64,000 bases of DNA, taken from NCBI GenBank assembly GCA_020796225.1, contig CM036753.1, positions 8,078,501-8,142,500 of the forward strand, read 5' to 3'. Below the pieces are notes generated by a model that was given only the letters and a program-made list of their open reading frames with translations, had not been told where the DNA came from and did not search any database. Shown here one piece after another: positions 55,036-64,000 of the stretch (position 1 is its first letter; each line of letters starts with the position of its first letter). This DNA is from Arion vulgaris (taxonomy: Eukaryota; Mollusca; Gastropoda; Stylommatophora; Arionidae). Position numbers and translations under genes: made by a program.

Positions 55036-55984
55036 ACACAAATTTATCATCAAGAAAAAACTGAGAAAAGCGAAAATGTAAAGAAAAAGAGCATAACGAT
55101 ATTACATGTTCTCATCCCAAAAAGTATTTTTGTTATATTTACAGCTCTTGTTAAATATAATGAAACGTGCTCACTCTCAAACAACACACAAAAATCTCAA
55201 AGATGAGTTTGCAAGTAATTATACTAGAGCGAATAAAGAAAAAGAGAATATTCTAGTTTCAATATGACACTTGCAGTTCATGTAACTGCAGTGTAGATCT
55301 ATTTGTCGTGTTATGAATTTAAACCTGTCAACGCAGGCTAATGTCGCTATTGAACAGAAAATAGAAATACTTGCTGGGCAACAAATTTATGTCCAATATT
55401 TGAGAAGAATGTCTTGCTAACATTCTTCTCACGCGAAACCATCAGGTCCTGCCGAATAGTAGAGTGCTCTCCATACTGTCGGATTTCTCAAGGAAATTGA
55501 GTTTGGACACCCCGTCTGCGCCACGAGTCGGCCAATGGACTAATGCGAGACAGCGTCGAGGGTCCGCTCCGCTCGAAGAAACTGTTTCCGGTTTCTATCT
55601 GCCCGAATGTCGACCGAGATGATTGAAACACGACAAACATGACTTGAATAGACGAGATTCTATCCTGGTGAGCTCTTACAATACATTACACGACTTTTTT
55701 GGCAGCATCTATCGCATCTTCTGGACGATCAATACTGATCTCCTACTTACACAACATTCTCAATTGCTTTATCCCTACCAGAAAATTAACCTTCTTACTA
55801 TCTAAAGCATACACTTCTAATACATACAAGACAATATGTCATACTGATTCTTTTTTCTTTGTTCTTCTACAACTACCATTTCTGTCTATATATATGGAGG
55901 TCTTTATTTTTGTTTGCTTCCACATTCAATTTATGTTTGTTCCGTTTATTCTGTTAGACTTTTGCTTGTTTCTAATTCATTGAT
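55036..55984. other. Mostly unique stretch with a CpG-rich patch
   Basis: 55485-55620 is clearly richer in CpG than its surroundings (CCCGTCTGCGCCACGAGTCG, GCGAGACAGCGTCGAGGGTC). It could be transposable-element sequence or a small regulatory patch. No exon is supported. Confidence 0.3.
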
Positions 55985-56030
55985 TTATTGATAGGACTAT
56001 CATCATTGCAGTTTGGTGAGTAACCATGTG
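55985..56030 (-). mobile_element. SINE family E 3' end
   Basis: TTGATAGGACTATCATCATT and GCAGTTTGGTGAGTAACCAT, the reverse of the family E 3' part. It continues TGTGTGCTACCATCTCTTTC, similar to the right flank of the 27-bp satellite. Confidence 0.6.
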
Positions 56031-56509
56031 TGCTACCATCTCTTTCTTACACAGTAAGATCACAGAACGAACTCCTTAGCAATGTCATTTTGAAGACAGT
56101 GAAGATATTTATGAATGAATTTTTTTTACAAAACTTTTCTAATGAATTTTGTTTCTAATTTTTAGATGTACTTATTTTTATTTTCGTTGATCTGTGTCTG
56201 TTTTAAATGTTCGCATTTAAGCTTAATTTCTTAAATTTGACATATTCTTTCCGTTTCCTGGTGTAACTTTTTGTATTATTCCTTATTTTCAACTTTCTGT
56301 TAATTATTTCAATCTTCTGCTTGTTTCTATCTTATCGAAATACTTGTTTTTAAAAAACTATATGTGCAGATATTATTTATCAGAAAATGTATAAATTCCA
56401 ATATATCAATTCGTCAATGTCTCTTCTTTTTTAAAATAAAACTTATGTTTTTCGAATGTCTATAAACAAAACATAACAATGAAAAAAACAGAAGTTTCGA
56501 ATTAAAAAT

Positions 56510-57060
56510 AAATATGTCTAGAAATAAGACATAAAACACCCAAAGATCAAGATGGAAGTGAAAAGACAGATGATATAAAGTATTTTACTACCAACACTTT
56601 GTTACCAGTGCCAAACTTGGTCTCTGACAGCAACATACCATAGAAAGCTTACAAAGTGTGAAATGAAATGCTTACAGAAGGCAGGGGGTTTATCAGAAAG
56701 ATAGACTACGAAATGAAGATATCAGAAGCAGAGTGGGCATAACTTCATCACGAATATATTGAAAGACAACAAATACCGTTGTTTGGACATTTATGAGAAT
56801 GAAATACAACCAACTACCAATAACAGCACACAATAAAAATAGATCAGGTACTAGAGCCAAGGGACGACCAAGAAAACGATGGATATACAACATCAAGACC
56901 ACACTAAATAAACACGAATATAACACAGCAAGGGCGACTCATCTGGCCCTGGAACGCAAATTAAAGCTCCCACCCCTATGCTTAACAGCAAGAGTGAACA
57001 ACCAATTCCATCATCCACCTGGGAATAGACAAAACATGAATCCGCGTTGTTGGGGAGGGC
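56510..57060 (+). mobile_element. LINE C-terminal fragment (family 7)
   Basis: The plus strand encodes FGHLMRMKYNQ-like sequence in two frames, AHNKNRSGTRAKGRPRKRWI and YNIKTTLNKHEYNTARATHL. It is the plus-strand relative of 53469-53760. Confidence 0.78.
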
Positions 57061-57083
57061 TTAGTCACATTTAGCAGAGCCAT

Positions 57084-57085
<2 letters not shown>

Positions 57086-57122
<37 letters not shown>

Positions 57123-57192
57123 ATATATAAATATATATATATAAATTACTGAAGTGAAATTCCTGCTGGCGTAGGCGATCATATGTCTCCAC

Positions 57193-57234
<42 letters not shown>
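57086..57234. repeat. (CA)n, (TA)n and (TC)n microsatellites
   Basis: A CA run at 57086-57120 and a TC run at 57192-57233, separated by ATATATATAAATT and unique sequence. Confidence 0.95.
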
Positions 57235-57236
<2 letters not shown>

Positions 57237-57284
57237 TTGGCGCAGTTAATCAGTTCTGACGTCGATCTTTTGTAGAACCATGAC

Positions 57285-57640
57285 GTCAGACCATGCAACA
57301 TCTTCTCTCTCACAATACCTAATGGCCCACCTATGTTTTATTTTTGTACCGGATCATGCAGGTGTACAAGATAATGAGAGAACTGATCCCCTGGCTGATA
57401 TTGGTGTTGTTACGGAAGTACAGGCAATGGATATTGCAGACGTCATCAATGCCTTCAGAGAAGCTGGTTGAATAAACAATTTGAGCAAATGCTTCCGTAT
57501 TCCTGGTCTGAGAGAAGAAGATTGGAGTGAAACTGGAAGTGGTCAGGCAAGAACACTTTGTGAATGATGGAAGCAAGATAGCTGATTAATCAACATTCAC
57601 AGTGTATGATCAGTCGTACTACACTGATGGTGGTGTTTAA
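57285..57640 (+). mobile_element. LINE RNase H fragment
   Basis: The plus strand encodes VPDHAGVQDNERTDPLADIG, an RNase H tail, then AMDIADVINAFREAG and, after a shift, RIPGLREEDWSETGSGQAR. Dead copy. Confidence 0.6.
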
Positions 57641-57699
57641 GATAAGATCAGAGCACGTATGAACATCAACAAAAGAAAGCACCAGAAAACTACAGACCT

Positions 57700-58060
57700 T
57701 CATAAATGGATGTTTACATAAAATAGAGGGACTGAGATGGTATGATAAGATTACGAACGAGGAACTCAGAGAAAGAACTAAGCAGATACCAGTGGAGAAA
57801 GAGCTAAAGAAGAGTCTCTGGTGATGGATAGGATACACATTGAGAGACCAACCGGAAGCATTGCAAGACAGTATTTTGTAACCCGCAGGGAAAGAGGATT
57901 AGGGGAAGGCCTAAACATACCTGAAAAAGAGAGCTATCAAAAGATATTAAAAGGATATATAAAACATGGAAAGAATTGGAAGGGATGGCAGGAGAGAGGA
58001 AGAGCTGGAAGAAGTTTGTTGAAGACCTGTGCTCCGTAGGGAGTTGAAAGGTAAAGAGGA
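57700..58060 (+). mobile_element. LINE C-terminal fragment
   Basis: The plus strand shows LRWYDKITNEELRERTKQIP, then WIGYTLRDQPEALQDS and CRPVLRRELKG-like sequence. Similar to family 1 but clearly diverged. Confidence 0.6.
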
Positions 58061-58394
58061 AGACATATGAACATATCCGGAGTGATGTGATGATCGTCTT
58101 TGCTACACACTAATTACTAATATACAAGCAAACATTCACATATTAACATATCCGGAGTGATGTGATGATATCTGCAAACAAATCTAATATGAACATTCAC
58201 ATATAACAATCCGAGTTCTATCTTCTTCTTCTGTCCTAATACTGTTACGCATTGTTGTCCAGTGCGTAGTCTTTTACATCCCTATTACTAACAAATGTCA
58301 TCATTGCTTATACAAACCTGTAGTTTGGGACTTGATTGGATGCAGACATAAACCTTCACTTTCAAGTTTTATCATCGTATACACACATAACTTA

Positions 58395-58890
58395 CCTTTG
58401 TTGCTTTTATCTCTGTTTTCTCTTTCTCTTTCTCTCTCTTTCTCTCTCTCTCTCTCTCACATACACACATACCTTACCTTTCTGCTTTTATCTCCATTCT
58501 CCTCTCTCTTTCTCTCTCTCTCTTCTCTCTCTTTTCTATCTCTCTCTCTCACATAGACACATACCTTTGTTACTTTTATCTCTGTTCCTCTCTCTTTCTC
58601 TCTCTCTTCTATATCTCTTCTCTTCTCTCTGTTCTATCTCTCTCTCTCTCTCTCTCACAAACACATACACACATACACAAATACCTTACCTTTGTTACTG
58701 TTATCTCTGTTCTCTCTCTCTCTCTCTCTCTCTCTCTTATACACATACTTTCTTTATACTTATCTCTCTCTCTCTCTTCTCTTTTTCTATCTCCTCTCTC
58801 TCTCTCTCTCTCTCACTCACATACACACCACATATATACACATACATACTGTTTATATTTTGTCTACACCACACACGCTCGTTTTATCTT
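58395..58890. repeat. TC-rich and CA-rich simple-sequence region
   Basis: CTCTCTCTTTCTCTCTCT runs alternate with ACACACATAC and CTTTATCTCTGTTCTCT. Serine/leucine-rich plus-strand frames (up to 307 residues from 58336) are translations of this. Confidence 0.95.
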
Positions 58891-58894
58891 TATC

Positions 58895-59225
58895 TCTGCC
58901 CCTCCACGTTGTCATTATCTTTATCTCTGCCCCTCCCACGTTGTCATTATCTTTATCTCTGCCCCTCACATGTTGTCATTATCTTTATCTCTGCCCCTCC
59001 ACGTTGTCATTATCTTTATCTCTGCCCCTCCACGTTGTATTATCTTTATCTCTGCCCTCCCACGTTGTCATTATCTTTATCTCTGCCCCTCCCACGTTGT
59101 TATCTTTATTCTGCCCTCCACGTTGTCATTATCTTTATCTCTGCCTCGTTGTATTATCTTTACTCTGCCCTCAATGTTGTCATTATCTTTATCTCTGCCT
59201 TCAAGATTGTCATATCTTATTCTGC
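58895..59225. repeat. About 31-bp tandem repeat, about 11 copies, decaying to the right
   Basis: Unit CATTATCTTTATCTCTGCCC plus CTCCACGTTGT. Copies from about 59035 on have progressive small deletions. Confidence 0.92.
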
Positions 59226-59274
59226 CTCCCAAGATCATTATCAACAACGGGCACAATAAAGCAGACTGACATAG

Positions 59275-59428
59275 CTCAAGGTTGCTCTTTAGGCAATGAT
59301 AATCTCCTAGGATTAACACAAACTCAGTAGCCGCAAGAAATTGCACATTTGTCTGGGTTCTACAATCTAACCCACACCTTTCAGTACGACAGGCAAACGA
59401 CTTAACCACTTTCGCTATTGAGGTTTCC
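59275..59428 (-). mobile_element. tRNA-derived SINE (family D)
   Basis: The minus strand has AAAGTGGTTAAGTCGTTTGC (box-A-like), GTGTGGGTTAGATTGTAGAA, GCGGCTACTGAGTTTGTGTT and AATCCTAGGAGATTATC. Confidence 0.55.
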
Positions 59429-59454
59429 TTGAGATCATTATTCTACTTATCTTT

Positions 59455-59975
59455 TCTCACACACACACACACACACACACACTGATATACACACACACAC
59501 ACACTGACACACACTTCGTTATTATATGTGCCTCGCTATTACCTTTATATCTCCTTACACACACACACACATCTCGTCCTTCATATTGTGCTTCTCATTT
59601 CTTCTGCTCAACACACACACACTCCAGTCTTCATCTATGCTCATAAACGCCCACCTGCTCACACACACACACACACACCTTCCTCCTCATCTTCCGTTCA
59701 CACACATACACACACGCAAATCTTATTAATAACCATCTCTGCTCACACACACACACACACCTTCCTCGTTATCTCTGCTCACACACACAACAAATTTTGT
59801 TAATAACTTCATCTCTGCTCACACACCCACACCATCTCTGCTCACACGCACCCACACACCCACATCATCTCTGCCCACACACACCCACATCATCTCTGCC
59901 CACACACACCCACATCATCTCTGCTCACACACGCCCACACAACAAATCTTGTTAATAACTTCATCTCTGCTCGGT
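59455..59975. repeat. CA-rich simple sequence with a TCATCTCTGC motif
   Basis: ACACACACACAC runs separated by CATCTCTGCTC or CATCTCTGCCC, the latter spaced about 29 bp between 59830 and 59935. TTGTTAATAACTTCATCTCT occurs twice. Confidence 0.92.
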
Positions 59976-60425
59976 CTGGGGTTTTTGTGTCTCTTATTTT
60001 CTACATATTATCTGTCAGCTTTAGAAATGTATCATTTTCTGACCTGGCCACTTAACCACGTGGACATTTATATTAAAAGCTGTGTCCGGATGTAGAAAGG
60101 CAACACACCAAGCATAATGTAGGGGCAAACGGATAGAGAGAAGAAAAATTGGACAGTTTAAATACAGAGCCAAATTGAGTCAGCGGTATGCGTCAAGAAA
60201 AGATTGATGGGAACAAAATAATGAATGCAGCAAATATTGATTGAAGATTAAAAAAATGAATGACAGAAGGACGTAAATGAACAAATGAATAAACAAAGGA
60301 ATATAAAAGGTGAAAGTTCACATTGATTTCTTGTTGAATATATGAACAATAATATCTATGACATTGTAGATCAGACACAGAAACAGAAGATTTACGTGAG
60401 AAATTACAATATAATTGTATATATA
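59976..60425. other. Non-coding stretch
   Basis: AT-rich, with short AATGAATG and AACAAATGAATAAACAAAG simple sequence near 60260-60300. No exon seen. Confidence 0.35.
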
Positions 60426-60429
60426 TATG

Positions 60430-60545
60430 GAACTGCAGTAAAACTATTTGATTGGCAAAACACGTAATTACAAAGTACTGTAGTTTTACAAATTACATAA
60501 ACAATGACAAAATACAGCAACGTTTCGACCATGTAATTGTAAGTC
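60430..60545 (-). mobile_element. Terminal fragment of the 16526-type element
   Basis: AAAACACGTAATTACAAAGT, ACTGTAGTTTTACAAATTAC, AATACAGCAACGTTTCGACC match the left end at 16526-16600. The element is cut just after TTTCGACC. Confidence 0.7.
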
Positions 60546-60700
60546 GGTCATGATTTACATGAAAACTCACAAACTAGATATAATTGTAAATCGGTGATGA
60601 TTTACAAGGAGCGTACAAATGAATATAATTGTAAGTTGGTCATGATTTACATGAGAACTCACAAAATGGAATGTAATTGAAAGTCTATAATGATGTATGT
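60546..60700. repeat. About 62-bp degenerate tandem repeat, about 3 copies
   Basis: AATTGTAAGTCGGTCATGAT, AATTGTAAATCGGTGATGAT and AATTGTAAGTTGGTCATGAT at spacing of about 50-60 bp, each followed by TTACA.GA and ACTCACAAA. Confidence 0.75.
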
Positions 60701-60799
60701 GAGAACTAGGAAATGAGTTAAAGTTAGAAAGGGTGTGTGTTTTTGTCAGCATTATTGTTTAACTTGATATAGGCTGACTAATGACAAAATCACAACATT

Positions 60800-61565
60800 A
60801 TAGGCATTCTTCTTCTTCTTCTTCTTCTGCTAACATTCTTCACGGCCAATTTGATCATTCTTATTGTGATGTATAATTGGTCCACTGGCAAGAACGGAGT
60901 GATCTACGTCAGGACGATTGTGCGCCCATGGTGACTAGGCCCGCCCGTCCGTTTTCAGCCAGCTTTTGATTTACTAGGGTGAACTTTTCCTAGGTACGAT
61001 CCTTTCGGATCTACGCCTTTTCGATCAACTTTGCCGTATATTTGGGCTTTGTGATCTACGCCAAGACAGTGAGTTACGCTGCTTTACCCGTTCTGACTGA
61101 GAAATATTTCTCGGCTTGTCAGCTTGTCCTCGGACGGCGTCTTACTCGTATAAAACACCGTGTAAAGTATCGGCCTTCGCCAATGTTCAGGACCCGGGCT
61201 TCCTGTTTGATCCGTACATTGTCGGCCTTGCTTTACCGTACATTTTGAGTTTGATCCGGGGAAGGAACATTCTCAGCCTTTCTAGACGCGTATCGGTACG
61301 TGGCAATTTGCAATTTACCTCAAAGCACTGGCATGGGGCCGAGTACAAACAATGTAGAGGGTCGTTTCAGTGGGCACTATAAGCGTAACTGAGGATTTTG
61401 CGCTCGCCGCCATCACCCGCCCCAGTTATTCCGGGATGTTAGTTACGACTGCAATCGAACCTGCCCAGTTGCCCCAAGGCTGGCAGTTTCGTTAGGCATC
61501 ACCAACCTCAGTTCTTCCGGGGATGTTAATTTTAATCACACAGTACCTTGCACGGTTTTCCCAGG
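60800..61565 (-). mobile_element. Long GC-rich dispersed repeat, copy 2
   Basis: On the minus strand it begins near CCTGGGAAAACCGTGCAAGG, includes AACATCCCCGGAAGAACTGA, CTAGGAAAAGTTCACCCTAG and GGCGGGCCTAGTCACCATGG, and ends in GAAGAAGAAGAAG at 60810. The 3' stretch AGAATGATCAAATTGGC with this tail resembles SINE family B. No coding domain identified. Confidence 0.55.
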
Positions 61566-62170
61566 TAGTTTCGTTATGCACTAAACGCAACTTGTTCTTT
61601 TGCGCTCGGCAAACCTTGCCCAGTACATGTATCTACACCAGGCTACCAATGCGGGTCAGCTGCAATCTTCTCTCGCACCAACACGAGGGTAGACTTTCAT
61701 TCGTTAAGGTCCTGTCTTATTTATTCTTGCCGACGGGCTGGCAATGTTGCCCCCTCCTCAGGGCTTCGAGCTTCGCCTACGTGGGCATACGTTTGAGTCA
61801 CTGGATGCACCTCTCATCCATGCTAGACGTTTCGTTGCTGTTTTTGCGTTCAGGGACTTGGGCAATATCTTGTTGGACATCGGTCAGAGAATTGCTTTTT
61901 ATTTGTATGTATCTTATCGTATTTCCGTAATTGCACTGCTACCACTACCAGTAGTTTCCTCTCCGATCCTGCCCTCTTAGCCAGACCAGAACCAGAGTCT
62001 GTTCCAGGGTCACCGCGTGGAGGTTAGGGGCAGGGTCTTGGTAGTCGCTGCCCTCCTTAACTCTGGCTCATGTTACCACCATGACCTCATGAGCCTTTTG
62101 ACCCCGTATAGGCATTCAATTAACAATAACCTCAGCACTCGAATATATGGATTAAACAGACGATATTAAT
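61566..62170. other. GC-richer stretch with unrecognised open frames
   Basis: Plus-strand frames of 135 and 78 codons overlap here (61523-61930 and 61744-61980, the second reading LPPPQGFELRLRGHTFESLD). Composition resembles the neighbouring GC-rich repeat, so it is probably part of the same or a larger transposable element. No splice sites or domain support a gene. Confidence 0.35.
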
Positions 62171-62264
62171 CGTGTAGTCAGTCTAACATTCTCACAACAA
62201 AATAGATATATTTTCCAGAACAGCTCAAACAATAAAACTTAATGTTAATATCGCAAATGCAAAA

Positions 62265-62524
62265 GTAATTTTCTTCTCCTTCTTTGCGTTCATTCTTTAC
62301 TCCAATTTTAATCACTCTTTGTGATATGTTTGATCTTTGCCAAAGAATGTGTATAAGTTGCACATTGGTTTGGTAGGCCCTAAACGCATAGACTTCTACA
62401 CATTTAGGACACGTGCATCTGATTTCATCCACACCTCCTTAGTCGCCTCTTACGACATGCGCGGCAGGTAACAGTGGTTCTATTCTTTACACCCAATTTG
62501 GGCCCCGGTAACCACTCGGGCGAC
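62265..62524 (-). mobile_element. SINE (family B)
   Basis: Reverse of family B: TTCTTCTCCTTCTTTGCGTT, TTTAATCACTCTTTGTGATA, ACGCATAGACTTCTACACAT, AGTCGCCTCTTACGACATGC, GGTAACAGTGGTTCTATTCT and GGTAACCACTCGGGCGA. Confidence 0.82.
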
Positions 62525-62529
62525 AAAAA

Positions 62530-63345
62530 TAATGAGGAATAACCAAAAATCAGAAAACCTAGTTATGTTACCAAATGAAACCATAGTTCAGAATTGTGTA
62601 TATCTTGGAAGTACAACATGACAGTATCGCTGGAAGGTGATTCGAATATGGACATCATTGGAAAAATCAGAAAACCTAGTTATGTTACCAAATGAAACCA
62701 TAGTTCAGAATTGTGTATATCTTGGAAGTACAACATGACAGTATCGCTGGAAGGTGATTCGAATATGGACATCATTGGAAAAATCAGAAAACCTAGTTAT
62801 GTTACCAAATGAAACCATAGTTCAGAATTGTGTATATATGGAAGTAAAACATGACAGTATCGCTGGAAGGTGATTCGAATATGGACATCATTGGAAAAAT
62901 CAGAAAACCTAGTTATGTTACCAAATGAAACCATAGTTCAGAATTGTGTATATCTTGGAAGTACAACATGACAGTATCGCTGGAAGGTGATTCGAATATG
63001 GACATCATTGGAAAAATCAGAAAACCTAGTTATGTTACCAAATGAAACCATAGTTCAGAATTGTGTATATCTTGGAAGTACAACATGACAGTATCGCTGG
63101 AAGGTGATTCGGATATGGACATCATTGGAAAAATCAGAAAACCTAGTTATGTTACCAAATGAAACCATAGTTCAGAATTGTGTATATCTTGGAAGTACAA
63201 CATGACAGTATCGCTGGAAGGTGATTCGAATATGGACATCATTGGAAAAATCAAGAAAACAATTTAAACTTTTACTATGTACAACAAATTCTAGAAAGCT
63301 AAAGTATGAAATCTGGAAACAAAACTTAACATATATAGAAGTTGT
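62530..63345 (+). mobile_element. LINE RT-thumb fragment containing a 117-bp array
   Basis: The repeated unit in one frame reads LPNETIVQNCVYLGS and SLEGDSNMDIIGKI, the YLGS...EGDxxxDIIGRI segment after the RT palm. After the last unit the sequence continues as KLKYEIWKQNLTYIEVV, the normal downstream order (KxxxExKxxLYRS). The host is therefore a LINE. Confidence 0.65.
62544..63257. repeat. 117-bp tandem repeat, about 6 copies, made of LINE coding sequence
   Basis: Units start AAAAATCAGAAAACCTAGTT, and 117 bp is exactly 39 codons. Units are nearly identical; one lacks two bases in TATCTTGGAA and one has GATTCGGATA. Confidence 0.95.
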
Positions 63346-63354
63346 GGTATAGGA

Positions 63355-63723
63355 ATGTTATTATATTGTATTGATTAGTTATTACAATGTTAATACAATG
63401 TTATTATATTGTATTGATTAGTTATTACAATGTTAATACAATGTTATTATATTGTATTGATTAGTTATTACAATGTTAATACAATGTTATTATATTGTAT
63501 TGATTAGTTATTACAATGTTAATACAATGTTATTATATTGTATTGATTAGTTATTACAATGTTAATACAATGTTATTATATTGTATTGATTAGTTATTAC
63601 AATGTTAATACAATGTTATTATATTGTATTGATTAGTTATTACAATGTTAATACAATGTTATTATATTGTATTGATTAGTTATTACAATGTTAATACAAT
63701 GTTATTATATTGTATTGATTAGT
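63355..63723. repeat. 43-bp tandem repeat, about 8.6 copies
   Basis: Unit TTATATTGTATTGATTAGTT plus ATTACAATGTTAATACAATG and TTA. AATACAAT and ATTGTATT form perfect 8-bp inverted arms. Confidence 0.97.
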
Positions 63724-64000
63724 GAAAGAAGATCTCACCATGTCAGGAAGAAAATGTTTAAATACAGTCCTGCAAATCAAATACGATAGCATAGTACAAA
63801 AACATGAGCCATGACATGTTTTCTAGAACTGGCAAATCTGGTACGATCAACAGTTATTTTTTTCTCAGGTCCTTACCTTGCAGAGCGAGTAGATCAATTA
63901 CGGTTAAATGTGTAAAACTAAAATTAGCTCTTTCAAATGAGAGCTGCTCTGAATTTCTTTAAATATATTTAGTTGTCCATTGGCTCTATCAAGGCTCCAC
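63724..64000. other. Non-coding end of window
   Basis: No repeat or exon that I can support. Confidence 0.3.

Noticed and set aside
58336..59259. 307-codon Ser/Leu-rich plus-strand frame
   Set aside because: Consists of TC-rich microsatellite and the adjoining 31-bp repeat.

Overview
The window looks like intronic and intergenic DNA of an animal nuclear genome. There is no bacterial gene organisation. I see spliced exons with GT/AG boundaries, 5'-truncated non-LTR retrotransposons, tRNA-derived SINEs, TIR elements with clean target duplications, and many minisatellites. A lophotrochozoan, plausibly a mollusc, is my best guess. It rests on the SINE style (a conserved core around GTCGTAAGAGGCGACTAA) and on an IgLON/lachesin-like Ig gene, and the species is not determined by anything I can see.

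Genes. The one well-supported protein-coding locus is on the minus strand. One V-set immunoglobulin domain is split over three short exons: 28209-28100, 22347-22280 and 19079-18943. Their splice phases chain exactly (enter 1, then 0, then 2, leave 1), and the residues read C...W...DxGxYxC across the joins. A candidate leader exon with a matching phase-1 donor lies at 41815-41731. Later Ig domains were not found and may lie beyond position 1. Two possible terminal exons on the plus strand (15496-15689 and about 49589-49943) have splice-acceptor-like starts but no recognised family.

Layout. 1-8.2 kb: LINE 3' fragments and small arrays (31, 64, 77, 55 and 16 bp). 8.3-14.7 kb: a 76-bp, a 75-bp and a 14-bp array with SINEs between. 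14.8-22.1 kb: LINE fragments, a nested terminal-repeat element, two hAT MITEs sharing TIRs, a third hAT-like MITE and Ig exon 3. 22.1-28.3 kb: Ig exon 2, a 5.35-kb 35-bp satellite, Ig exon 1 and a 27-bp satellite. 29.2-33.3 kb: a LINE tail and a nearly homogeneous 3.6-kb array of 54-bp units. 33.3-46.7 kb: SINEs, LINE tails, a complete 2.18-kb Tc1/mariner-type element nested in another repeat, and the candidate leader exon. 46.7-64 kb: long GC-rich dispersed repeats, more LINE tails and SINEs, microsatellite-rich stretches, and 39-, 21-, 29-, 31-, 117- and 43-bp arrays.

Main messages. About 19 kb (near 30 percent) is tandem repeat, in more than 20 unrelated arrays. Several arrays arose by amplifying a piece of a transposable element (SINE tail, SINE core, LINE reverse transcriptase). 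Ig exon 1 is only 110 bp long and has a satellite about 60 bp away on each side. The long reading frames in the arrays follow from unit length and lack of stop codons and are not treated as genes.
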